From positions 1 through 52,113 of the IMG/VR virus record IMGVR_UViG_3300034061_005181: 52,113 bases of DNA. One strand, 5' to 3'. Made by a program: the position numbers and the translations under genes. Below are positions 25,001 through 33,469 of the stretch, piece after piece. This stretch comes from a virus. The notes under the pieces are model-generated. The model was not told the origin of the DNA. It saw nothing but the letters and a program-made list of their open reading frames with translations, and ran no database searches. Every line of letters begins with the position of its first letter. The first letter of the stretch is position 1.

Positions 25001-28000
25001 AATGCCATTTATTTTAGATTGATTTGGTCCGTTCTCTGTTGAATAAAAAGAAAATTCTGACTTTAGATAATATTGGGTTTTATCTATAAAGAATTTTCTA
25101 AATCCAGGTCTAGTTCTAGATGTTGTCAAACCACCTAAATTATTTATAGTTATCGGATTCATTGGATTGTTTGGTCTTACCAATGCACCAAAATATCCAA
25201 CTTCCGGAGCATCTTGACGAATGCCATCCCAATCAAATACACTTGTATCTTTTTTGTAAAACGTTTCTAACAATTTACTAAACGTTGAGAAACCGTTTGC
25301 ATTTGTATTCTGAAAATAATTAACAGATGGTGCATTATTTTTAAAACCATCCCAATCAAATTGTGATGATTCTGGAATGTATTTAGTTGCATACAAAGCT
25401 GCAAAAGTATGAAAACCATCGGTTGTATTTTTATTAGTTAAGTCAAAATAATTTATTGCAGGAGCAGCAGTTCTAACGCCATCCCAATCGAAACCCGATG
25501 ACTCAGGTACATATTTTGTATTGTATAGTTCAGCAAATGTATGAAAACCATCAGTTGTGTTTTTCTTGGTTAAGTCAAAATAGTCTACAGCAGGAGCCGC
25601 AGTTCTCACCCCATCCCAATCAAAATTTGATGATTCTTTTACATACTCTGTTACCAATGGAATTGCGAATTTAGTAAATCCGGGTGCGTTTGTATTTGAA
25701 AAATAATCAACAAAATTTTCTAATGATGTTCTCGGTGATCCATCCCAATCAAATCGAGAAGACTCTGGAACATATTCAGTTACCAATGGAATTGCAAATT
25801 TTGTAAAACCAGCTGCGTTTGTATTTTGAAAATAATCAACAAAATTTTCTAATGATGTTCTTGGTGATCCATCCCAATCGAAACGGGAAGATTCTTTTAC
25901 ATACTCCGTTACTAACGGTATTGCAAATTTTGTAAAACCAGGTGCATTTGTATTTTGGAAATAATCAACAAAATTTTCTAGTGATGTTCTTGGAGATCCA
26001 TCCCAATCAAATACAGAAGATTCAGGAACATACTTTGTATCATATAATTGTGCAAATGTATGAAACCCTGCAGTAGTTTTTTTAGTAGTAGTTAAATCAA
26101 AATAATCTACAAATGGAGCGGCGGATCTTGCACCATCCCAATCAAATACAGAAGATTCAGGAACATATTTCGTATCGTACAATGCAGCAAATTTATGAAA
26201 TCCAATAGTAGTATTTTTCTTTGTTAAATCAAAATAATCAACAACAGGAGCATCTACTCTAGCACCGTCCCAATCAAATACAGAAGATTCAGGAACATAT
26301 TTCGTATCATATAATTGAGCAAACGTATGAAAACCTGCAGTAGTCTTTTTTACAGAACTCAAATCAAAATAATTTACAAATGGAGCTGCTGATCTAAAAC
26401 CATTCCAATCAAAAACGGATGCCTCTGGAATATATTTTGTATCATACAATTGAGCGAATGTATGGAATCCAATCGTTGTATGTTGTTTTATTAAGTCAAA
26501 ATAATTTATTGCAGGTGCATCTTGTTTTGAACCGTCCCAATCAAATTGTGATGATTCTGGAACATACTTCGTATCAAGTAAAACAGCAAATTTATGGAAA
26601 CCATCTGTTGTGTGTTTCTTTGTCAAATCAAAATAATCAACAACAGGAGCATCTAATCTTAAACCGTCCCAATCGTATTGTGATGAGTCTGGAATATATT
26701 TAGTGTCATACAATTGAGCGAATGTGTGGAATCCCTCTGATGTAAACCGAGATATTAAATCGAAGTAATTTATATTTGGAGCGTCTACTCTTGCACCATT
26801 CCAATCATATACCGATGATTCTGGAATATATTTTGAGTCTAACAATGATGCAAATTTGTGAAAACCTGCATTAGTATATTGATTTGAAATATCAAAATAA
26901 TTTACTTCTGGTGCTAATGTCCTTGTACCATTCCAATCAAAAACAGATGCATCAGGTATGTATTTTGTTTCCAAAAATGGAGCAAATGTTTGGAATCCAG
27001 CAGTTGTAAATTTAGAAGAAACATCAAAATAATTTACAAATGGTGCTTGTTCTCTTACACCATCCCAATCGAATCTCGATGAATCTGGAATATACATTGT
27101 TTCCAAAAATGGAGCAAATATATGAAAACCTGCAGTTGTAAATTTTGAAACTAAATCAAAATAATTTACCGATGGTGCATCTTGACTATCACCATCCCAA
27201 TCATATATTGAAGATTCTGAAATATATTGTGTATCGTACAATCTTGCAAATTTATGAAATCCGGCTTTTGTATGATTTTTCTTTATATCAAAATAGTTCA
27301 CAACAGGAGCGGATTCTCGTTTACCGTCCCAATTAAAAATTGATGAGTCGGTATTATATTTTGTGTCATATATTCCTGCAAATTTGTGAAAACCTGCCTT
27401 TGTATATGTTTTACTCACATCGAAATAATTAACTTCCGGTGAAGCAGATTTTTTTCCAATCCAAGTAAATTGTGAAGAATCTCTACGATAATCACTTTCA
27501 TATTGTTTTGAAAATGATTTAAATCCAGTTATACTAAATTTTTTGGGTATATCCAGAAAATCTGTTTCTGGTATTTCTTCAAATCCAAACTGTGATGTAT
27601 TTTGTAGATACAACGTTCTCAATGGTTCAACAAAAGTTTTAAATCCAGTTGCATTTTTATCTTGAATAAAATTTACAGACGGTATATTTTTACCAGTCCA
27701 AACGTATTTTGATCCACCTTTGTATTCAGTCTCTAACAAATCTGCATTAGCAGTAAAACCATTTGCATTTATATTTTTGAAAAAATTTACTTCTTGTACC
27801 CCATTTACACTATAATCAGATTTGGATGCATCCTCATTTCTTCCAGATGGATTTGTTCTGATAACATTATCAACATTTAATTCACTATTATCTTTTTCTT
27901 GATTCGAAAGCAAATTATATCGTACAGTATCAACAATTTGGTCAGTAGACATACTTGCCAATCTTGATATTGGAACATATCTTGTAACTTTACCATTTAT

Positions 28001-28969
28001 ATTCAAATCACTATTATCCGTTTCTTGATTTGTGGATAAATCAGATTTTGATATTTTTATTTTTGGATCCGTAACTAATCCTGAAATTTCTGTTTCCCTA
28101 TCTATTTCCGGAGATTGATCACCTCTTTCAAAAAACAATGTGCTTCTTTGTAAAGATATTTCTGGATCGATAACATTATTCAATGGTGAAAACATATCTT
28201 TATTGATAACAACCGATTGACCAGTTAAATCATTAAAAAGAGAGGGTCTGTTTGATACATCTATATTTGGATTAACAACATCATCGTTAGGTAAAACTAA
28301 ACCCTTTGAATTTAATATGGGTGATTGTTCTTTTCTATCAAATGATTTTTCCGGAACATTTATTTTAGTTTGAGGATCTGTTATATTATTTGTTGATTCA
28401 TCATTTTTAGATATGCTCGGTGATGATTGTGATCTATCAAATGATTGTTCTGGAACATTCAATTCTATATTTGAAGAAAATTGTGTTTCTGTTATTGCAA
28501 ACGGTTTTATTTCAATATCGGATTTATTCAATTTAGATCTAAACTGTTCTTTTCTTAATTTTGATATTTCAGATATTACATCTTCTTCATAAACATCCAA
28601 AATACTGTTAGTATCAAAATCACTATTTACAGGAGAAAGTTTTGATACACTATTTATCAAAATATTTTTTATAGGAGTTCTTTTTATATCATCTAACTTT
28701 GTTTGACCTAATTTAGTTTCAAGTGATGTGAAATTACTCGTTGGTTTTTTAATATCATCCAACTTACTATTGCCAAGCAAACTTTCAATTGGAGCAGTTT
28801 TCCATTCGCCTATCGATGGTCTTAACTGTGCCAATCTATCAGATATTGGTTGAAGTGTTGCAAAATTATTCACATCCGTTGCCTTGGATGAAGCAGGTGA
28901 ATCCTTTTCTTCCTTTGAAACGGTTTGACGAAATTTTGACAAATCTGATTTTAAATCTACTAATGACAT
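22082..28969 (-). CDS. Giant repeat-containing baseplate/tail protein, 2295 aa
   Basis: Three regions are visible. Residues 1-390 are low-complexity and polar, with degenerate repeats (SFDRSQSSP, SFDRKEQSP). Residues about 394-1256 hold about 20 tandem units of 37-45 residues with consensus V.YFD....T..GFH.FA.L.DTKY.P.SS.FDWDG. Residues about 1256-2295 are a globular structural region. Near its end lie YVYDGYERSISFDF, a SRDEM helix and WRKLNYLASWTAPEY, a pattern I associate with baseplate tube-initiator proteins of T4-like phages (gp48/gp54 type). The gene follows the tape measure gene, as expected for that role. The repeats may form a long extension. Confidence 0.82.
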   Translation of the reverse strand: MSLVDLKSDLSKFRQTVSKEEKDSPASSKATDVNNFATLQPISDRLAQLRPSIGEWKTAPIESLLGNSKLDDIKKPTSNFTSLETKLGQTKLDDIKRTPIKNILINSVSKLSPVNSDFDTNSILDVYEEDVISEISKLRKEQFRSKLNKSDIEIKPFAITETQFSSNIELNVPEQSFDRSQSSPSISKNDESTNNITDPQTKINVPEKSFDRKEQSPILNSKGLVLPNDDVVNPNIDVSNRPSLFNDLTGQSVVINKDMFSPLNNVIDPEISLQRSTLFFERGDQSPEIDRETEISGLVTDPKIKISKSDLSTNQETDNSDLNINGKVTRYVPISRLASMSTDQIVDTVRYNLLSNQEKDNSELNVDNVIRTNPSGRNEDASKSDYSVNGVQEVNFFKNINANGFTANADLLETEYKGGSKYVWTGKNIPSVNFIQDKNATGFKTFVEPLRTLYLQNTSQFGFEEIPETDFLDIPKKFSITGFKSFSKQYESDYRRDSSQFTWIGKKSASPEVNYFDVSKTYTKAGFHKFAGIYDTKYNTDSSIFNWDGKRESAPVVNYFDIKKNHTKAGFHKFARLYDTQYISESSIYDWDGDSQDAPSVNYFDLVSKFTTAGFHIFAPFLETMYIPDSSRFDWDGVREQAPFVNYFDVSSKFTTAGFQTFAPFLETKYIPDASVFDWNGTRTLAPEVNYFDISNQYTNAGFHKFASLLDSKYIPESSVYDWNGARVDAPNINYFDLISRFTSEGFHTFAQLYDTKYIPDSSQYDWDGLRLDAPVVDYFDLTKKHTTDGFHKFAVLLDTKYVPESSQFDWDGSKQDAPAINYFDLIKQHTTIGFHTFAQLYDTKYIPEASVFDWNGFRSAAPFVNYFDLSSVKKTTAGFHTFAQLYDTKYVPESSVFDWDGARVDAPVVDYFDLTKKNTTIGFHKFAALYDTKYVPESSVFDWDGARSAAPFVDYFDLTTTKKTTAGFHTFAQLYDTKYVPESSVFDWDGSPRTSLENFVDYFQNTNAPGFTKFAIPLVTEYVKESSRFDWDGSPRTSLENFVDYFQNTNAAGFTKFAIPLVTEYVPESSRFDWDGSPRTSLENFVDYFSNTNAPGFTKFAIPLVTEYVKESSNFDWDGVRTAAPAVDYFDLTKKNTTDGFHTFAELYNTKYVPESSGFDWDGVRTAAPAINYFDLTNKNTTDGFHTFAALYATKYIPESSQFDWDGFKNNAPSVNYFQNTNANGFSTFSKLLETFYKKDTSVFDWDGIRQDAPEVGYFGALVRPNNPMNPITINNLGGLTTSRTRPGFRKFFIDKTQYYLKSEFSFYSTENGPNQSKINGIPLTNFFGFKPEIKTGFMPKMTTYDGTLYPIIDLELKYDYDLIQRNFVETFRNSGGLNLKDREDYAPKGLGKKLWTSGNSTVFASLTNQVPESKIKAESSYYGKPYAKTMKDVTESKGYLAKWAITKNSPSPLDQQYSKYNLQQDAYESGFVGDQPFVVRDIGQKWGFGTTFDEGLIRGGATTMAERAVYDAQRIGKWLISTKGLLWNVKQVGLQLMNPNVDTDPQGGALGAIVDFITTFGMSPTQIFNPLATIVNVAGSAIGLRVPRHSLLGAIDSRSLNKYETSTINRELASPPNDTVVNYFKQLETPTSDGQQTKYSRLIGLMKELLPNSFRTLEPNNVQSSEFLGHSKIHRISTWFGGPNAPLGIGGTKIRRARHPYLTYYTTDGNLPSGFADSTFATPLPGSNNFSAGGALSFLGSSLFNAGSTNPAYPDTARRTQFYNIYDSTGEIPNTYTDVIMRNYNENGRKIFGDIRGLSALFVDGPSDPNSSPIGIVSSSLPNETVGRIVGMNPYKPTRKSLSANLNRITAFNAEGLNLDGIEAYSLTNDDGDPIKKYLTATYSNLRRRDEFSARQGRFTESFSRRFNDFRFDVYDRETDGFVVKNFVSDPDVMGGYYKKRNMETYFGMGEHGAPAADKKLVGKSNVVYNKDATTNASHPVLKTGREFRGDRINILDYKRTTADLTTDLVYEKGAYNNTSIRGTNDLIEFYFTGVNLKAKDGDKVEIIPFRATFGNISDSHNPKWNPIKYMGRGDPLYVYDGYERSISFDFVVHIGSRDEMKASWRKLNYLASWTAPEYTKAGLIKGPLIRLNIGHLYRKLPGFINSLSYTFDNTQTTWETAHLDHDRANIKDAFENGYPDNYSTPGALQLPKHIAVSVGYTPVGVYRPEYNGIMYQLYDDTGTTPETGLMPDSDDKVNYIRMYDDKPVTGTDNSEHYTVKFGEENKVPKVIPKDRPDVNSDANTINVMDIEA
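25202..27790 (-). repeat. Tandem protein-coding repeat array, about 20 units
   Basis: About 863 residues of the giant tail protein are built from about 20 tandem units of 37-45 residues sharing V.YFD/Q..., GF..FA, TKY.P.SS.FDWDG. The last units differ by type: most have YFDL..K.TT.GFH, while three consecutive ones have YFQNTNAPGF with DGSPRTSLEN linkers. Those three are nearly identical in DNA at a spacing of 129 bp (around 25709, 25838 and 25967), which indicates recent duplication. Confidence 0.9.
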
Positions 28970-28990
28970 TTATTATTCCAATTACTCACT

Positions 28991-28998
28991 ATAAATAT
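28991..28998 (-). promoter_or_regulatory. ATATTTAT promoter-like motif
   Basis: 21 nt before the ATG of the giant baseplate protein; followed by AGTGAG. Confidence 0.5.
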
Positions 28999-29021
28999 AT
29001 CATTTAATATATTATCGAATG

Positions 29022-32000
29022 TTATTCCTGAACTCGTCTTCCATATGTGTTATCAACTGCAACATTATATGATTTTTTGAAATTCATAACTGATTTTATT
29101 TCTTCTACTGTTTTTTCACCAAATTTTATTACAGTTGGTTTATTTGCAACATCTGATATTACTGCAATTAACGTATCAAGTTTTTTCTCAACATTTACCA
29201 TAGATGTTGAAGATTGTCCCGGTATAGCACCGGCTTGTTGTATATTTGTTTGAGCCGATGAAATTGATGTTGGAGTTGTTGGGGATAATGCAACTGTACC
29301 AGATGTTTGTGGTTTTACCGATTCTTTATTGGATTCACCACCACCAAAGAATGATGTTATTCCACCTACCAATGAACCAACTGCATTTGAAATTTTTGAA
29401 CCCACACCACCGCCGGAAACTTTGTCCATGACTTCTGACAATTTATCTACATTCATATTGTTAATTGTATCTGCAAGTATCTTCAATGAATTTGATACCT
29501 CTATCAAACTCTTTGATATTGATGACATTTTTGCCGGTTCTAATGATGTCATCAATTTTTGTATTTGTGTGAGTGGACCTTGACCACCCATTAGTTTACC
29601 AAATCCCTCTGCAAGTGCACTTCCACCAATACTTTTTACAAGTCCACTCAATCCATCACCGAATTGTTCTAATTTACTACCATCTATTTTTCCAAGATTA
29701 TCAGCCATTCCTTTCATAGCAGTTCCAATTCCAACTATACCAGCAACAACAATTCCTATTGTTTTGGGATCAACACTTGATATTATCTTCATCAGTTGAT
29801 CTATTGGACTATCACCGCCCACCAAACTACCAAGTGCATCCAATCCAGCACCAATACCACTACCTGCACCAAAACTAAAAATTGCCTCACCCAACTTCAT
29901 CAATCCATCTGCAACTTTACCTATGGTCACAGGATCTAATTTAGTTAAGGACATCAGTTTATCAATAACAGTTACTATACCACCTGCGATAGCATTTATT
30001 ACTTTTACTATACTATCACCAACACTATTTATTACTCCAGATATGCCATCAAATACTGATTTTATTATCGGTGCAATTTCTTGTATTGCCTTAACAAATA
30101 CAGTTTCCAACACATCTGCAATTTTAATCAATACAGGCATAAATGCAATTAAAACTTTACCAACAGTTTCTATTACTTTTTGTATTATTGGTCCTGCTAT
30201 TTCAAGTGCTTTTACCAAAACCTTACCAATTATTTCTGCAAACTTCATCAATACAGGAGCGATTGCCTTTATCGCAGGTGCAGCCATGTATAAAGATGCT
30301 CCTAATGCAAGAAAGAATAAACCAACTGCAATGGCAACTGTACCCATGGGTACAACAGGAGTAGATAATGACCTACCTAATGCCTCCAAACCTTTTCCTA
30401 ATCCAGTCAATATTCCTTCAAATGCAGAACCAATTCCTTTACCGACTGATTTCAAAGCACTACCCAAACCCTTTCCAAAATCTGCAATCTTTTTACCAAC
30501 AGATGATGCCTTGCCTGCCATCTTATCCGTTTTTTCTAATTTTGCATTTTGTTTATCAAGTAAGGCATCTGATTTATCTGCACCACCTCCACCGAGTTTA
30601 CCTAATGCCTTTCCGGCAATACCGCCCATTTTACCACCGACTTTACTTAATGATCCACCTATATTTGATAAAATAGATTTACCAACATCCATTACTTTTT
30701 CTTTCATCATGCTCAGACCGGCACCTATCAATGATTTCGCAGCAAAAGCACCACCTATTAGTGTCACAGCTTTTAATACGCTACCAAAACCGGCTTCTGT
30801 TTGTCCAACTGCACCTGTGACATTTTCTACACCAGTTGTTACTTTACCAACTTGATCGGAAACTTGACCTACACTATCAGTAACTTGTTGTGTTGTATCT
30901 TGAACTCCTCCGAACATTCCAAGTATAGATGTAACTGGTTTTAATATACTACCCAATATACTAAACATCGTTTTTGCTATAGGAATTATACCTCTTATTA
31001 TTCCTGATATTGAGTTTATTATTGTATCAAAATCACCGCCTGCCTCGGCAGCATCCAACATACCATGAACCATCTCTAATATCGGAGAAAGTAATTTTGA
31101 TAGTTTTTCTTGAACTTTTTCAAGAGCATCAGACATACGTTTTTTTACTTCTGCGGATTCTTTTTCTTTTGCAAGTTGTTCAATATATTGTTTAGTTTGT
31201 GCACTCCCGCCTTTTGCCAATTCTGCATTTAGTTGTTTGGAGTTCATTGCCTGCAGTGCAGTCATTCTTTCTTGGCTCATATTCAAATCTTTCAATTTTT
31301 GTGCATTCGTAAGCATCTCTGTCATTTCTTCAACAGACATACCCATTGCTTCTGCCATAGACTTTTGCCCAAGTCTATTCATCTTTGTAAAATCTTCTAA
31401 TGAACCGGCTTGATTTAACAATTCATCTTGTAGTCCTGCAATATCACCATTCAATGCAAGTTCTCGTGCCTTATCTAACTGTATGTTTTTACCTGTTAAG
31501 ACTCTTGCCTCCATCTCTTTTGTCAATGATGATTCAATATCCATCAATCCATCACCAATATCTTGAACTTTTTTCAAATCATGTCCAAGTGCTTGTGCCT
31601 TTTGTGCAGCTTTAATCAACTCTTGTGTTCCACCTTTAAATGCAACTTGAACACTTGGTGGTATTTTAGCAAGGACTTTTAACGATTCTTTTGCAGTCAT
31701 TATACCTTTTCCAAGTGTTGTTGCTTCTTTGGTTAATTGTCCCATGCTCTTTCCACTCATCGCAGAGACGGTTTGGATATTTTTTATCTCATCACTACTT
31801 AAACCAAATTTTTCACTAAGCACGGTTACATCTTTTACCAATTGTTGTGCTTGTTTGTTTCCACTTAGCATTTGCCCAGCAATATCAATTCCACCCATTA
31901 TTTCTGATGTAGTTTTTATACCCTTAACAACCTCTTTTGAATTTATACCGACCAATTTCATTTGACCAGCCATATCAACGGTAGCATCCCTTAACTTGAA

Positions 32001-33161
32001 TGATTCTTTTCGTGTTATACCAAATTCTTGACCTATTTCAGCCGCTTCCGAATCTACCTTTCCAATCGCACCAACAAGAAAATTAACAGCAGAAAGTAAT
32101 AAACCTATTCCAAGAGCTGCCAAAAATTTAGGTGCAAGAGAAATCATACTCTTTAATCCACCCAATCCTTGTGAGAACGCATCTTTAAAATTACCGTTTA
32201 ATCCAGATTTGACTGCCTCTGCAAATTTTTTCTTCATCTCATCTGCAGTTTTATCTATACCCATTATCTTATTTATTTTATCACCGGCAGGAAATTTGTT
32301 TATTAAACTACCGGCACCAATTCCCATGTTAGCTATTGAACCTGATATTAAATCAATAGTATCTGCTTGTTTTTGTAGAGCATCATTTTCGCTTTGTATA
32401 TCCTTAAATCGACCTTTTATCAAATCCAATGATTTTTTTGCTTGATTATATTGATCCTTGGTCATGTTACCACGTTCTTGTTCTAAACTTGCCTCTCTTA
32501 CTTTTATATCAAGAGCCATATCAGATAAATCTATTGCCTTAAATGCCCCATCTTTTGCCCTTTCTTTTGCCATTTGCAATTTATTTTCTGTGCTTAATAA
32601 GTCTTCAGCAAGAGAACCTGCTTCTGTTTGTGCGTTTATGTATCTTGATTGTTGGAGTACAGTCCCTTCTGTCTCTAATTTCTGTGATTGTAATGAATCG
32701 GTTATTGTCTGATATGCAAAACCCTGTGTTTTTATGTAATCTAATGTTTTTGCACTATCCCCATTGATTGCTTGTATAAGTGCAGATGATGCAGAATGAT
32801 CTTTAGTTATATTACCAACGGATCTACTAATATCCTTAACAGTTGAAGAAAGTTTACCACTCAAATCATTTTGATCACTGATATATCCGGCGGTAGAACC
32901 ATGTAGTTTATTCGTTTCTTGTAATCTTTGATAAGACTCTTTATCTATTTTTTCAATCTTTTTTCGTATTTCTTCTTCTTTTTCGATACTATCTGTGCGT
33001 AAAGCTTCGAGCTTAATAAGCTTTTCGGTATCAGAAACTTCACTACTGATTTGATCAGAAATTTTTTCTTTTAATTTTAAAATTTCTTTTTCAATACCAA
33101 GTCGTTCTTCTGTTAAATTATTTAGTTTCGATTCTAATTCTTTATCTTTTTCATTTGCCAT
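29022..33161 (-). CDS. Tail tape measure protein, 1379 aa
   Basis: A long, largely helical protein. Residues 1-50 are a coiled coil (LESKLNNLTEERLG). Two hydrophobic segments appear near residues 340-365 (FLAALGIGLLLSAVNFLVG) and 950-975 (VAIAVGLFFLALGASLYMAA), as in tape measures that enter the host envelope. Low-complexity Gly/Lys blocks follow residue 850. Position after sheath, tube and the chaperone pair fits exactly. At 1.5 A per helical residue, 1379 residues would set a tail near 200 nm (inference). GGTGA precedes the ATG. A terminator hairpin with a promoter motif in its loop lies immediately upstream. Confidence 0.93.
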   Translation of the reverse strand: MANEKDKELESKLNNLTEERLGIEKEILKLKEKISDQISSEVSDTEKLIKLEALRTDSIEKEEEIRKKIEKIDKESYQRLQETNKLHGSTAGYISDQNDLSGKLSSTVKDISRSVGNITKDHSASSALIQAINGDSAKTLDYIKTQGFAYQTITDSLQSQKLETEGTVLQQSRYINAQTEAGSLAEDLLSTENKLQMAKERAKDGAFKAIDLSDMALDIKVREASLEQERGNMTKDQYNQAKKSLDLIKGRFKDIQSENDALQKQADTIDLISGSIANMGIGAGSLINKFPAGDKINKIMGIDKTADEMKKKFAEAVKSGLNGNFKDAFSQGLGGLKSMISLAPKFLAALGIGLLLSAVNFLVGAIGKVDSEAAEIGQEFGITRKESFKLRDATVDMAGQMKLVGINSKEVVKGIKTTSEIMGGIDIAGQMLSGNKQAQQLVKDVTVLSEKFGLSSDEIKNIQTVSAMSGKSMGQLTKEATTLGKGIMTAKESLKVLAKIPPSVQVAFKGGTQELIKAAQKAQALGHDLKKVQDIGDGLMDIESSLTKEMEARVLTGKNIQLDKARELALNGDIAGLQDELLNQAGSLEDFTKMNRLGQKSMAEAMGMSVEEMTEMLTNAQKLKDLNMSQERMTALQAMNSKQLNAELAKGGSAQTKQYIEQLAKEKESAEVKKRMSDALEKVQEKLSKLLSPILEMVHGMLDAAEAGGDFDTIINSISGIIRGIIPIAKTMFSILGSILKPVTSILGMFGGVQDTTQQVTDSVGQVSDQVGKVTTGVENVTGAVGQTEAGFGSVLKAVTLIGGAFAAKSLIGAGLSMMKEKVMDVGKSILSNIGGSLSKVGGKMGGIAGKALGKLGGGGADKSDALLDKQNAKLEKTDKMAGKASSVGKKIADFGKGLGSALKSVGKGIGSAFEGILTGLGKGLEALGRSLSTPVVPMGTVAIAVGLFFLALGASLYMAAPAIKAIAPVLMKFAEIIGKVLVKALEIAGPIIQKVIETVGKVLIAFMPVLIKIADVLETVFVKAIQEIAPIIKSVFDGISGVINSVGDSIVKVINAIAGGIVTVIDKLMSLTKLDPVTIGKVADGLMKLGEAIFSFGAGSGIGAGLDALGSLVGGDSPIDQLMKIISSVDPKTIGIVVAGIVGIGTAMKGMADNLGKIDGSKLEQFGDGLSGLVKSIGGSALAEGFGKLMGGQGPLTQIQKLMTSLEPAKMSSISKSLIEVSNSLKILADTINNMNVDKLSEVMDKVSGGGVGSKISNAVGSLVGGITSFFGGGESNKESVKPQTSGTVALSPTTPTSISSAQTNIQQAGAIPGQSSTSMVNVEKKLDTLIAVISDVANKPTVIKFGEKTVEEIKSVMNFKKSYNVAVDNTYGRRVQE

Positions 33162-33178
33162 TTAGTATCACCGAAAAC

Positions 33179-33213
33179 AAAAAAAGGTTTACATACTATA
33201 AATATGTAAACCT
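33179..33213 (-). terminator. Terminator between chaperone and tape measure genes
   Basis: Eleven-base-pair stem AGGTTTACATA/TATGTAAACCT, 7-base loop, then T7. The loop contains the promoter-like motif. Confidence 0.82.
33198..33205 (-). promoter_or_regulatory. ATATTTAT promoter-like motif in a terminator loop
   Basis: Straddles the loop of the hairpin 33185-33213, 36 nt before the tape measure ATG. A transcript starting just downstream would not contain the complete hairpin. Confidence 0.5.
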
Positions 33214-33217
33214 AAAA

Positions 33218-33469
33218 TTATTTACGCACAGATGGTTTTGAGAATCGAGGTGGAGATGCTGGTGTTTTCTGTGATTCTGAATTTACAGAATTATTTTCTT
33301 CATCCAATTTTTTCTTCACCAATTTTATGTAATAATGTCTCAAATATATTGGAAGATTATACACCTCATCCCAAGTGAACCCACCTTTTCCAAAATAACA
33401 CAAAGAAAATATTTCTTCATGTAAACCCAATTTATATTCAGGTGGTAGGCCAAAAAAATGATACCTCAA
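33218..33469 (-). CDS. Tail assembly chaperone, second reading frame (T-like), 83 aa
   Basis: The frame opens at a TTG at 33469 inside the end of the gp26-family gene and has no ATG start. It opens with FFGLPPEYKLGLHEEIFSL, continues YFGKGGFTWDEVYNLPIYLR, and ends Ser/Pro/Lys-rich. It lies between the gp26-like gene and the tape measure, as the T frame does in lambda-type G/GT loci. It is probably expressed as a fusion by frameshifting at an A7 tract (T7 on the coding strand). A separate TTG start cannot be excluded. The expected role is to keep the tape measure protein soluble and guide tube assembly. Confidence 0.8.
   Translation of the reverse strand: MRYHFFGLPPEYKLGLHEEIFSLCYFGKGGFTWDEVYNLPIYLRHYYIKLVKKKLDEENNSVNSESQKTPASPPRFSKPSVRK

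Noticed and set aside
25202-27790. CRISPR array or non-coding satellite
   Set aside because: Units vary in length by multiples of three, stay in frame and encode a conserved peptide pattern.
29923-30855. 310-residue open frame on the plus strand opposite the tape measure gene
   Set aside because: It is the complement of a strong coding frame, is Pro/Ile/Phe-rich in a way typical of antisense reading, has no ribosome binding site and no promoter, and no plus-strand gene exists elsewhere.
33438-33469. Frameshift or sequencing error splitting one gene into the 288- and 83-residue ORFs
   Set aside because: The overlap, slippery T7 and position before the tape measure match a programmed frameshift; error remains possible but less likely.
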